A DNA stretch of 64,000 nucleotides, from assembly GCF_004214935.1 (NCBI RefSeq), contig NZ_SFCC01000003.1, positions 434,001 to 498,000 on the forward strand, written 5' to 3'. This DNA comes from Amycolatopsis suaedae (lineage in GTDB: Bacteria; Actinomycetota; Actinomycetes; Mycobacteriales; Pseudonocardiaceae). The notes under the pieces are model-generated. The model had not been told where the DNA came from. It worked only from the letters and a program-made list of their open reading frames with translations, and did no database searches. The position numbers were made by a program, and so were the translations under genes. Below are positions 1-7,864 of the stretch, piece by piece (position 1 is the stretch's first letter; each line of letters begins with the position of its first letter).

Positions 1-567
1 AGGGAAGGTGCGCTCACCGCGTTTGTGCTCACCGTGCTGGCCTGCCTGCTGTGGCGCCTGCCCGGGGGCTCGGAGCGCTACCTCGCCGACGTCGCGGCGT
101 CCGTCTTCGCCGCGGCCTACCTGCCGCTGTTCGCGGCGTTCGCCGTGATGCTGGTGCCGCCGGCCGACGGCGTTGGCCGGGTGCTCACGTTCCTGATCGT
201 GGTCGTGGCATCGGACACCGGTGGCTACATCGCCGGTGTACTGGGCGGCAAGCATCCGATGGCACCGACGATCAGCCCGAAGAAGACCTGGGAGGGCTTC
301 GCGGGCTCGATCATCGCCGGTGTCGTCGCCGGTGCGCTGACGCTCAGCCTGATGCTGGACGGCCACGCCTGGCAGGGCGTGATCTTCGGCGTGGCGATCG
401 TCTGCACGGCCACGCTAGGCGACCTCATGGAGTCGCTGATCAAGCGCGACCTCGGCATCAAGGACATGGGGAACCTGCTGCCGGGCCACGGCGGGATCAT
501 GGACCGGCTGGACTCCCTGCTGCCGTCGGCAGTGGTGTCCTGGCTACTGCTGTCGGCCTTCGTCTAA
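1..567 (+). CDS. cdsA: Phosphatidate cytidylyltransferase, C-terminal part
   Basis: This enzyme makes CDP-diacylglycerol from phosphatidate and CTP at the inner membrane, the branch point of phospholipid synthesis. The reading frame is open from base 1, so the N-terminus lies outside the window; about 188 residues are present. Several hydrophobic segments are followed by the family signature near the C-terminus (SLIKRDLGIKD, then GHGGIMDRLDS), which holds the metal- and substrate-binding Asp and Lys residues. Its stop overlaps the stop of the convergent VOC gene by 4 bp. It precedes rlmN in the conserved actinobacterial housekeeping order, here with a few genes between. The family assignment is secure. 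Confidence 0.93.
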   Translation, partial: REGALTAFVLTVLACLLWRLPGGSERYLADVAASVFAAAYLPLFAAFAVMLVPPADGVGRVLTFLIVVVASDTGGYIAGVLGGKHPMAPTISPKKTWEGFAGSIIAGVVAGALTLSLMLDGHAWQGVIFGVAIVCTATLGDLMESLIKRDLGIKDMGNLLPGHGGIMDRLDSLLPSAVVSWLLLSAFV

Positions 568-1406
568 TCGTCGTACGGGTCGTCAACCTCGGCGCGGCCC
601 CAGCCCTCGGTGACCACGGCGTGGTCGATCACGGAGAAGACCGCGCCGAACGGATCCGCGAGAATGGCCGTCCGGCCGAACGGGGTGTCGTAGGGACGGA
701 CCACGACGCTGCCGCCGAGCATGAGGGCGTGGCCGGCGACGGCGTCCGTTCCCCGTGCGGGATCCACCTCGAAGTAGACCATCCAGTGCGCCGGTGTGCC
801 CCGCTGGTACTCCGGGCCCATGACGTACCGGTACAGCACCGGCGTGTGGTTGAGCATCCACTGGGCATAGTCGATCGTCTCGTCGCCGATCTGGCTGGTC
901 GTGTAGCTGAACAGCCGGCTGAAGAAGTGGTCGGCGGCGGGGCCGTCGGTGGTGTTCAGGTCCGCTCCGGCGAACGTGTTCGGGACGCCCGAGGCGAACT
1001 CCCACGTCTCGGTCGGTTGCCAGAAGACGACCGGCGCTCCGCCGGGGTCGGTGGCGTGCACGATGCTGCCCCGGTCGGGGATGTCGACGGGGCCGAGCGT
1101 GACCTTGCCACCGAGATGCTCGACCCATTCGGCCGCGGTCACGGTGTTCTGCACGGCGAGGTGCAGCATCCACTCGGGTTGCCCACCCGAGGCGGCCTGG
1201 TACTGCCCGCCGACCGGAATCCCGCCGAGTGAGGCGATCGAGTACCGCCCGGTCGGCGTGGCCGGGTCGCGACGGACCTCGTACGACCACCCGAACAGTT
1301 CACCGTAGAACCGCTCTGCCGCCTCCTCGTCAGGAGTGGCCAGTTCGACCCAGCAGGGGACACCGGAGGGCAAGGTGCGCGGGGCCGCCGAAGAGCTCAC
1401 AGACAT
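564..1406 (-). CDS. Two-domain VOC (glyoxalase/bleomycin-resistance fold) protein
   Basis: The 280-residue protein has two tandem vicinal-oxygen-chelate domains. The first (about residues 13-130) begins GVPCWVELATPDEEAAERFY and the second (about 145-265) begins around PNTFAGADLNTTDGPAADHF. Both carry the typical late motif in which a Pro-Phe or Pro-Gly turn precedes a hydrophobic strand (ATDPGGAPVVFW; LADPFGAVFSVI). Such two-domain proteins are common in actinomycetes and are usually annotated as glyoxalase-like or hydroxylase-like; the substrate cannot be read from sequence. The gene converges on cdsA, and its start faces the methyltransferase gene. Confidence 0.85.
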   Translation of the reverse strand: MSVSSSAAPRTLPSGVPCWVELATPDEEAAERFYGELFGWSYEVRRDPATPTGRYSIASLGGIPVGGQYQAASGGQPEWMLHLAVQNTVTAAEWVEHLGGKVTLGPVDIPDRGSIVHATDPGGAPVVFWQPTETWEFASGVPNTFAGADLNTTDGPAADHFFSRLFSYTTSQIGDETIDYAQWMLNHTPVLYRYVMGPEYQRGTPAHWMVYFEVDPARGTDAVAGHALMLGGSVVVRPYDTPFGRTAILADPFGAVFSVIDHAVVTEGWGRAEVDDPYDD

Positions 1407-1569
1407 TGCTCGAACTCCCTACGTCCTTGTGGGGCCCGATCCTACGACGCGATCGTGTGAATGCTTCACGAAATGTCACTGGTTGAAACGAAAGCGCGAT
1501 GAAGATCGGGAGTTACAAGACATTTCGGGCGACGGTTTTGCCTGCGGGTATGCTCATCGGTGTGGAAAC

Positions 1570-2385
1570 ATGCTGTGGGACAAGGAAAGCCGAGTGCTGA
1601 GACGGCGTAAAGCAGAAATTCTGCCTAGTCCCAACATCTGGTACCACGCCGGCGCCTACGAGATCGAGAACCGGGCCCAGGACGCCGACGGCGAGATCTG
1701 GCGGGTGCTCGCCGGACTACGCGACTGGGCCGGCCTCGACGTGGTGGACGTCGGCTGCGGTGACGGCTTCCATCTCCCGCTCTTCGCCGAACGTGCCAGG
1801 TCGGTCATCGGCGTCGAACCACACGCGCCACTGCTCGCGCGGGCGAGGAAACGGATAGCCGATCATCCGACGATTTCGGTGAAACGTGGTGCGGCGCAAC
1901 GGATTCCGCTTCCGGATGCGAGTGCCGATCTGGTGCACGCACGCACCGCCTACTTCTTCGGGCCAGGCTGCGAGCCGGGCCTGCTGGAAGCCGAGCGGGT
2001 GCTGCGGCCCGGCGGGACGCTGGCGATCGTCGACCTGGACGTCTCCGCGGAGCCGTACGGGCGGTGGATGCGTTCCGACCTTCCGCACTACGACCCCGTC
2101 GAAGTGGAGAAATTCTTCGCCGGACAGGGATTCTCCTGCCGGCGGGTGGCGACGCGGTGGCGGTTCACCGACGTCGAGAGCATGGAATCCGTGCTGCGTA
2201 TCGAATTCAGTCCCCGGGTCGCCCGTTTGGCCATCGCCGAGGTGATGCGGGACAACGGGGTCTCATCAGGGGAAATCACCATCCCGGTGGGCTATCGCGT
2301 CCATGTCCGGAACAAGCCCACCGGGATGCTGTTGCCTCATTCCTCGTCGTCGGACTCGGGCTCGTCCTCGCCGAGGATGTTGTAG
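1570..2385 (+). CDS. Class I SAM-dependent methyltransferase
   Basis: A 271-residue small-molecule-type methyltransferase. Motif I is VVDVGCGDGFHLPLF, followed by an acidic residue in VIGVEPH that would bind the SAM ribose. Later comes the Methyltransf_11-type segment ADLVHARTAYFFGPG and the post-motif III region EAERVLRPGGTLAIVDLD. The frame is open further upstream to about 1336, but the ATG at 1570 fits the family N-terminus best and avoids overlap with the divergent VOC gene. The last 49 bases overlap the 3' end of the convergent PadR gene, so the Ser-rich tail is probably not structured. Substrate unknown. Confidence 0.8.
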   Translation: MLWDKESRVLRRRKAEILPSPNIWYHAGAYEIENRAQDADGEIWRVLAGLRDWAGLDVVDVGCGDGFHLPLFAERARSVIGVEPHAPLLARARKRIADHPTISVKRGAAQRIPLPDASADLVHARTAYFFGPGCEPGLLEAERVLRPGGTLAIVDLDVSAEPYGRWMRSDLPHYDPVEVEKFFAGQGFSCRRVATRWRFTDVESMESVLRIEFSPRVARLAIAEVMRDNGVSSGEITIPVGYRVHVRNKPTGMLLPHSSSSDSGSSSPRML

Positions 2386-2936
2386 AGCGACCGCCGGGTC
2401 TCGTTGAGGATTTCGACGGCCCTGCCCTGCTGGCTCGCGGACCCGGCCTGCGCGACCTGGAACACCGCGGCCATCAGCGACATGCTCGCCGACCGCAGGT
2501 TGACCTGCTGGGGGTCGACGTCGTCGGCGATCTGCTCCCACGGCGGAGTCCGGTCGAGCTGCTCGGCCGCCGCACGGCCCTCGTCGGTCAGTTCGAAGCG
2601 GCGCTTGCCGTTGTCCTCGGTGCTGTGCACCAGGCCCTCGTCGGCGAGCAGCTGCAGCGTCGGGTACACCGAGCCGGGGCTGGGCTTCCAGAAGCCACGG
2701 CTGCGCTCGTTGATCTCGCTGATGATCTCGTAGCCGTGCCTGGGCTGCTCCGCGAGCAGCGTCAGGATGGCCGTCCGTACGTCACCGCGCCTGCCACGCC
2801 TGCCGCGTCCGCGGCCATGACCGTGATGGCCGCGCATCGGGCCGCCGGGGCCCCAGCCGGGAAAGTCGCCGAACGGGCCACCGCGCGGGCCGAAGGCACG
2901 GCGGGCGAACTCGGGTGGAAATGGTCGTCCTCGCAT
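2337..2936 (-). CDS. PadR family transcriptional regulator
   Basis: The 199-residue protein starts with a Gly/Arg/His/Pro-rich low-complexity stretch of about 50 residues, then a PadR winged helix (DVRTAILTLLAEQPRHGYEI through SPGSVYPTLQLLADEGLV) and a C-terminal helical dimerisation segment. The Gly-rich N-terminus is typical of a PadR subgroup in actinomycetes. A good ribosome site (GAAAGGA) precedes the ATG at 2936. An imperfect palindrome at 2963-2983 lies just upstream and suggests autoregulation. The divergent neighbour is rlmN, which is unlikely to be its specific target. Confidence 0.9.
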   Translation of the reverse strand: MRGRPFPPEFARRAFGPRGGPFGDFPGWGPGGPMRGHHGHGRGRGRRGRRGDVRTAILTLLAEQPRHGYEIISEINERSRGFWKPSPGSVYPTLQLLADEGLVHSTEDNGKRRFELTDEGRAAAEQLDRTPPWEQIADDVDPQQVNLRSASMSLMAAVFQVAQAGSASQQGRAVEILNETRRSLYNILGEDEPESDDEE

Positions 2937-2962
2937 GATGTCGATCCTTTCGTGTTAGCTTG

Positions 2963-2983
2963 CGATGTACTCACGATATATCG
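2963..2983. promoter_or_regulatory. Possible PadR operator (inverted repeat)
   Basis: The half sites CGATGTA (2963-2969) and TATATCG (2977-2983) form an inverted repeat with a 7-base spacer and one mismatch. It sits in the AT-richer gap between padR and rlmN, about 27 bases upstream of the padR start. PadR proteins usually bind such palindromes over their own promoters. Position and symmetry are seen; binding is inferred. Confidence 0.45.
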
Positions 2984-3055
2984 GAAGCGGTCGTCTGGCA
3001 AGTTGCCGGTGCGTGACCTGGGTCATCGGGGTGCCTGTGGGACACTTGACCTGCT

Positions 3056-4162
3056 ATGACTTCGCTTCCCCTGGTTTTCGACGCGCCCAAGCGCGGGCTG
3101 CCGCCGCGGCACCTCGCCGACCTCTCGACGGCCGAGCGGGCCGAGGCGGTCGCCGAGCTCGGCGAGAAGCCCTTCCGCGCCAAGCAGCTGTCGAACCACT
3201 ACTTCTCCCGGCTCACCGTCGACCCGGAAGCGATGACCGACATCCCGGCAGCGTCCCGGCAGCGGCTGGTCGACGAGCTGATGCCGCCCCTGCTCACCGA
3301 GATCCGGGCGGTGTCCTGCGACGACGGCACGACCCGCAAGACGCTCTGGCGCGCGCACGACGGCACGTTGCTGGAGAGCGTCCTGATGCGGTACCCGGAC
3401 CGCGCCACGTTGTGCATCTCCAGCCAGGCCGGGTGCGGGATGGCCTGCCCGTTCTGCGCGACCGGTCAGGGCGGGCTGGACCGCAACCTGTCGACGGCGG
3501 AGATCGTCGACCAGGTCCGGTCGGCGGCCGCGGTGATGCGGGACGGGCTCATGCCCGGCGGGCCGGGCAGGTTGTCGAACATCGTCTTCATGGGCATGGG
3601 CGAGCCGCTGGCGAACTACAAGCGGGTGGTGGCAGCGGTCCGGCGGGTCACCGAGCCGGCGCCGTCGGGGCTGGGGATCTCGCAGCGGTCGGTGACGGTG
3701 TCGACGGTGGGTCTGGCGCCGGCGATCCGGAAGCTGGCGGACGAGAAGATGCAGGTGCGGCTGGCGGTGTCGCTGCACACGCCGGACGACGAGCTGCGGG
3801 ACACGCTGGTGCCGGTGAACAACCGGTGGTCGGTGGACGAGGTTCTGGAGGCGGCGCGGTACTACGCGGACACGTCGGGCCGGCGGGTGTCGATCGAGTA
3901 CGCGTTGATCCGGGACATCAACGACCAGCCGTGGCGGGCGGAGTTGCTGGCGAAGCGGTTGCGTGAGCACCTGGGACATCTGGTGCACGTCAACCTGATC
4001 CCGTTGAACCCGACGCCGGGCAGCAAGTGGGACGCGTCGCCGAAGCCGGTGGAGCGGGAGTTCGTGCGGCTGGTCAACGCGGGTGGCGTGGCCTGCACCG
4101 TGCGCGACACGCGGGGCCAGGAGATCGCCGCCGCCTGCGGTCAGCTCGCCGCCGAGAACTGA
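3056..4162 (+). CDS. rlmN: 23S rRNA (adenine2503-C2)-methyltransferase, dual-specificity RlmN
   Basis: A radical-SAM enzyme that methylates C2 of A2503 in 23S rRNA and A37 of some tRNAs. At 368 residues it has full family length. The 4Fe-4S cluster motif CxxxCxxC is CGMACPFC at residues 127-134, followed by ATGQGGL. The motif [11 protein letters not shown] is the SAM-binding GEP region, and the methyl-acceptor cysteine lies in the C-terminal segment [13 protein letters not shown]. It starts at the ATG 3056. In many actinobacteria it lies between cdsA and dxr; here about 22 kb of accessory DNA follows before DUF2631 and dxr. Confidence 0.97.
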   Translation: MTSLPLVFDAPKRGLPPRHLADLSTAERAEAVAELGEKPFRAKQLSNHYFSRLTVDPEAMTDIPAASRQRLVDELMPPLLTEIRAVSCDDGTTRKTLWRAHDGTLLESVLMRYPDRATLCISSQAGCGMACPFCATGQGGLDRNLSTAEIVDQVRSAAAVMRDGLMPGGPGRLSNIVFMGMGEPLANYKRVVAAVRRVTEPAPSGLGISQRSVTVSTVGLAPAIRKLADEKMQVRLAVSLHTPDDELRDTLVPVNNRWSVDEVLEAARYYADTSGRRVSIEYALIRDINDQPWRAELLAKRLREHLGHLVHVNLIPLNPTPGSKWDASPKPVEREFVRLVNAGGVACTVRDTRGQEIAAACGQLAAEN

Positions 4163-4168
4163 CGACGT

Positions 4169-4768
4169 CTACCGCGGTTGTATGGCGGCGTAGAGCTGCC
4201 TGGCCAAGTCGGTCGCGCCCGTCCGGCATTGCTCGCTACGCGACGGGTCCTCGTTCTGGGTCGTGTACTGCACGCTCAATATGGCGTTCTCGTCGAGGAA
4301 CTCGAGTATGCAGCTGGTCTTGTTTCTCTCGGGATCCGACCAGCGGGCCTCGGTCCCGACGCCAAGGTCGGTTATCCGCTCATCGCCCGGGAGTTCGAGT
4401 GCGGCGAAGCGGCCTTTGACGAAGGTGTTCGTGATCTCCCTGGTGTCAACGTTCCTGTCTTCCCCCATGATGTCCATCTTGAGGCTGACGTACGGCGCCT
4501 CATCGGTGGAGTTCCGATAGGTGCAGGTTCGAGTTGGGGTGATGCCCGCATCAGTCGACTTCTCGACCGGTGGCAGGCCGGACACAGCTTCCTTGATCGC
4601 CGCGCAGCTGGGCAGCTCGGCGGGGATGTACTTGATCGGCGGCTGAGATGCTTCCGACGCGGGTGCGGGCGCCGGCGAACGGCTGGGGCTGCCGCAGCCG
4701 CTGACCAGTGCCACGGCCAGCAGACCGAGAATCGACCGGCACCAGGCACGGTACGAACTGTTGGCCAC
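4169..4768 (-). CDS. DUF3558-type lipoprotein
   Basis: From a GTG at 4768 the product is 199 residues and begins with a basic stretch, a hydrophobic core and a lipobox ending LVSGC, with the lipidated cysteine at residue 25. A Ser/Pro/Ala-rich linker follows, then a domain with paired cysteines (LPSCAAI, TRTCTY, TSCILEF, SEQC) typical of the actinobacterial DUF3558 lipoproteins. The frame stays open to 5134, but that extension lacks a signal sequence and runs over the divergent kinase gene, so I reject it. Function unknown; extracytoplasmic location is likely. Confidence 0.75.
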   Translation of the reverse strand: MANSSYRAWCRSILGLLAVALVSGCGSPSRSPAPAPASEASQPPIKYIPAELPSCAAIKEAVSGLPPVEKSTDAGITPTRTCTYRNSTDEAPYVSLKMDIMGEDRNVDTREITNTFVKGRFAALELPGDERITDLGVGTEARWSDPERNKTSCILEFLDENAILSVQYTTQNEDPSRSEQCRTGATDLARQLYAAIQPR

Positions 4769-4926
4769 CGGCGGAGCGTACCCGGACACACTCGGTGATG
4801 TGGCCGGATTCGTCACCAGCGCCCCGCCGACCCCGATCGCGTGACGGTTCGCCGAATCGGCGAACCCCCGGCCGGCCGGCTTTCTACAGTGGTGGCTCAA
4901 CGCAGCTGGGGAAGGGAACGTTCGGG

Positions 4927-6024
4927 GTGCCGGGGCCGTGTCTGCAGCGCCTCCAGGAGGTGGCGTCGAGTGGTTCGTCCTGGCTCCGGGCTGCGCTCGT
5001 CGCCCTGTTCGGCGGCTTCGGCGCGGTGGGCCACTCGACGGCGGAAGTGCTCGTGGTCGTCTCGGTCTCCGGTGGCCTCGTACTCGCCTCCTGCTTCCAC
5101 CGCCGGCTCCGCGCCGCGTCGCCGGGGGCCGCACCGCTGCTGAACGCCGCGCTCGTCGTTCTGCTGGGGTTGAGCCAGCTCGTCCTGGGCCCTCAGGCGG
5201 ACGGCGGCTGGATCGTCGCGACGGCTTCCATCGTGTCGATCACCTGCTATTTCGAGTGGCCCGAACGTCCGTGGGCCGGACACCTGCTGGCCGTCGCCAC
5301 CGTGGGGAGTTACGGCCTGGGGTGCGTACTCGGGGGCGGCCCGGTGCCCGCGCTCCCCGCGGGCCGGATGCTGGTGCAGGCGATGCTGGCGTTCCTCGGC
5401 CTGCTGGCGACCCGGCGGGTCGCGCGGCTGTTCGACGCGTTGTGTGAGCGGCAGCTGCGCCGGCGCAGCGCGGCAGCCGCCCTGCGGGCGCAGCGCGACG
5501 CGGACCGCGCCTATCTGGCGATGCTGCACGACACGGCCAGCACGACTTTCCTGATGGTGTCGACCGGCTCCGTCGCCGACGTCGGCTGGTTGCCCGGGCA
5601 GGCGCGCCGTGACCTGGACCTGCTCAGCACGCAGTGGGACCCCGGCCACGAGGTGGAGCTGTCCGGCATGCTGGCGACGCTCGACGAGCCGGGCCTGGAC
5701 CTGCGGCTGCGGATCCAGGAGGACATGAACCTCCCGTCCGGCCCGGCCCTGGCGATCTTCCACGGCGTCCGCGAGGCGTTGCGCAACGTCCGGCACCACG
5801 CCGGGACCCGGGCCGCCACCGTCACCGCACACGAGCGCCGCGGGTGGGTCGAGGCCGTCGTGTCCGACAGCGGCAGGGGCTTCGACCCGGAACGGGTGCC
5901 ACCGCACCGGCAGGGGCTGGCCCAGTCGATCCGCGCGCGTTCCACCGCGGCCGGTGTCGGGGTCGACGTCCGTTCCGCCCCCGCGGAGGGAACGACGGTT
6001 ACCTGGCGGTGGCGACGTGACTGA
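4927..6024 (+). CDS. Sensor histidine kinase (NarL-partner type, HisKA_3/HATPase)
   Basis: A 365-residue membrane kinase. Six or so hydrophobic segments (about residues 15-165) precede an Arg/Ala-rich helix. The phospho-accepting His is H201 in YLAMLHDTASTT. The ATPase domain has an N box (EALRNVRHHAG, N287) and a G1 box (VSDSGRGFDP) and ends with a GTTVTW strand, as expected for the HATPase fold. I chose the GTG at 4927 because GGGAAGGGAA lies a few bases upstream and the upstream frame is not gene-like. Its last bases overlap the next gene's GTG at 6017, so the three signalling genes form a translationally coupled operon. Confidence 0.85.
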   Translation: MPGPCLQRLQEVASSGSSWLRAALVALFGGFGAVGHSTAEVLVVVSVSGGLVLASCFHRRLRAASPGAAPLLNAALVVLLGLSQLVLGPQADGGWIVATASIVSITCYFEWPERPWAGHLLAVATVGSYGLGCVLGGGPVPALPAGRMLVQAMLAFLGLLATRRVARLFDALCERQLRRRSAAAALRAQRDADRAYLAMLHDTASTTFLMVSTGSVADVGWLPGQARRDLDLLSTQWDPGHEVELSGMLATLDEPGLDLRLRIQEDMNLPSGPALAIFHGVREALRNVRHHAGTRAATVTAHERRGWVEAVVSDSGRGFDPERVPPHRQGLAQSIRARSTAAGVGVDVRSAPAEGTTVTWRWRRD

Positions 6025-7117
6025 CGTCGACGCCGGACGGGCGAAGTATCTGGAGAAGCGGCTGCTCTTCGCGGTGCGGGTGGTGCTGCTCGGGGTGCCG
6101 CTGGTGATCCAGTTCGGCGTGTACGGCCTCCACTTCCTGGTCACACAGCCGGTGTACGGCGTCGAGCTCGCGATGTACCTCGTCCTGGCCGTCATCGGCG
6201 TCTCGGTGGCGGCGATCTCGCTGGCGAGGGGCAGGGTCCCGGCCGTGGCCAGGGTCGTCGGCGCGGTGGCGCTGCTGGTCTGCTCGGTCGTGCTGTCCGC
6301 GGTCCTGTCGCTGGACCCGGTCCCCAGGGCCGAGCACTGGTCGTTCAGCCTCATCGGCTGGTACGCGCTCGCGTTGCTGTTCGACACGCGGCTGTTCTGG
6401 TTCGCCCTGTTCGTCGTCGCCCACACCACGATCTCGGTGCTGCCGCTGGTGATCAACGGGATCACGGTCGAGGACTTCTCGGCGGTGGCCGTGATCGTCG
6501 TCGCGGTGTCGGGTTTCCAGGTCGGTGTCGCGATGAGCGCGCTCGCGGTGCGGCGGATCTCGGCGTCGGCCGCACAGCGCTCGCTGCGGCTGGAAGCGGC
6601 GGCCGTCGCCGAGGAGGCGGCCGCCGCCGCGGCCCGCAACCGCGCGTGGCGGTACGCCGACCTGCAGACGACGACCATCCCGCTGCTGGAGGGCTTCGCC
6701 AGGAACGAACTCGATCCGCGGGATCCCGGTGTCCGGCACCGGTGCGCCGTGGAGGCGGCCCGGATGCGCAGGCTGTTCGGCGAGAACGACAAGGTCGACG
6801 ACAGGCTGGTACACGATCTGGGGGCGATCATCGATGTCGCGGAACGCCTCGGCGCCTCGGTACATCTATCCGTACGGGGCACTCCTCTGACGGTGCCCGA
6901 GCGGGTGCGTCACCAGCTGGTGGCTCCGGTGTCGGAGGCCGTCGTCTCGGCGAGGTCGGCGGTCAGGCTGACGGTGATGTACACGCCGGACCGGGTCAGG
7001 ATCGGAGTCCGGTGCGCGGCGACGGACCCGTCGCCGGCGCCCGGCGCCGACGTGGAGGTCACCAGGTCGGTGCGGGACGGGCAGTTGTGGCTGGAGGTGT
7101 CATGGCGATCACGGTAG
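6017..7117 (+). CDS. Degenerate histidine-kinase-like membrane protein
   Basis: The 366-residue protein has the same plan as the preceding kinase: about five membrane segments (residues 15-165), an Ala/Glu/Arg helical linker and a C-terminal region resembling a dimerisation plus ATPase module. The His position of the dimerisation helix is not a histidine (RYADLQTTTIPLLEGFA), the N-box asparagine is missing (APVSEAVVSARS) and no G box can be seen. It should therefore neither bind ATP in the usual way nor autophosphorylate. It starts 8 bases inside the upstream gene and overlaps the regulator by 16 bases. A role as a regulatory partner of the intact kinase is inference. Confidence 0.65.
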   Translation: MTDVDAGRAKYLEKRLLFAVRVVLLGVPLVIQFGVYGLHFLVTQPVYGVELAMYLVLAVIGVSVAAISLARGRVPAVARVVGAVALLVCSVVLSAVLSLDPVPRAEHWSFSLIGWYALALLFDTRLFWFALFVVAHTTISVLPLVINGITVEDFSAVAVIVVAVSGFQVGVAMSALAVRRISASAAQRSLRLEAAAVAEEAAAAAARNRAWRYADLQTTTIPLLEGFARNELDPRDPGVRHRCAVEAARMRRLFGENDKVDDRLVHDLGAIIDVAERLGASVHLSVRGTPLTVPERVRHQLVAPVSEAVVSARSAVRLTVMYTPDRVRIGVRCAATDPSPAPGADVEVTRSVRDGQLWLEVSWRSR

Positions 7118-7749
7118 CCGTGGTGGACGACCACCCGGCGATCCTGGCCGGCGTGCGTGCCTGGTACGCCTGCACCGATCCGCCGATCGAGGTCGTCGCG
7201 GCGGGGGACTCCGTCAAGTGCGCGTGGATACCGCCGGGCGACACGGCCGACGTCGTGGTGCTCGATCTCAACGTCGACAACACCGTCACGTCGCACCACG
7301 GCACCGTCCGGCGACTTGTCGACGCCGGCCGCAAGGTCATCGTCTACACGATGCAGGACTCCGAGGAGATCGCGCTCAGCTGCGTCGAACTCGGCGTCCA
7401 CGCGTTCCTGACGAAGGCCGAGGGCGAGGAACACCTCGTCTCCGCGACCATCGCCGCCGCCCAGGACCGGCCCTACGTCGCACCCGCCCTCGCCGGTGCG
7501 ATGGCAGCGAACAGGCTGCCGCACTTCCCGCAACTGTCCGAACGCGAGTACGAGGTGCTGACCCTGTGGTTCCAGTGTGAGTCCAAGCAGATGGTCGCCG
7601 ACCGGCTGGACATCACGACCAGGACCGTGGGCACCTACCTGGACCGCATCCGGGTCAAGTACGCGAACGTCGGCCGGCCCGCGCCGACGAAGGCGGCACT
7701 GCTCGCCCGCGCCATCCAGGACGGCATCGTCGACGTGGACGACCTGTGA
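7102..7749 (+). CDS. NarL/LuxR-family response regulator
   Basis: A 215-residue two-component regulator. The receiver domain has the acidic pair in VAVVDDHPAIL, the phospho-acceptor D55 in VVVLDLNVDN and the conserved lysine K105 in FLTKAEGE. The C-terminal helix-turn-helix runs from about residue 140 (LSEREYEVLTLW) through the recognition helix TTRTVGTYLDRIRVKY, which is a LuxR-type domain with somewhat unusual sequence. The ATG at 7102 follows GGAGGTGTC, a good ribosome site inside the end of the upstream gene. It is the likely phosphate acceptor from the kinase at 4927-6024. Confidence 0.9.
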   Translation: MAITVAVVDDHPAILAGVRAWYACTDPPIEVVAAGDSVKCAWIPPGDTADVVVLDLNVDNTVTSHHGTVRRLVDAGRKVIVYTMQDSEEIALSCVELGVHAFLTKAEGEEHLVSATIAAAQDRPYVAPALAGAMAANRLPHFPQLSEREYEVLTLWFQCESKQMVADRLDITTRTVGTYLDRIRVKYANVGRPAPTKAALLARAIQDGIVDVDDL

Positions 7750-7864
7750 GGCGCCCTCGCCAGGGTGTCTGCCCGATGACGAAGCGCCTGTCTGTCAGGA
7801 AGACGAACAGGGGACTGCCATCGCCCATGCACCGGGGCGTCGCGGGCGAAGGCAGGTCGACTCG

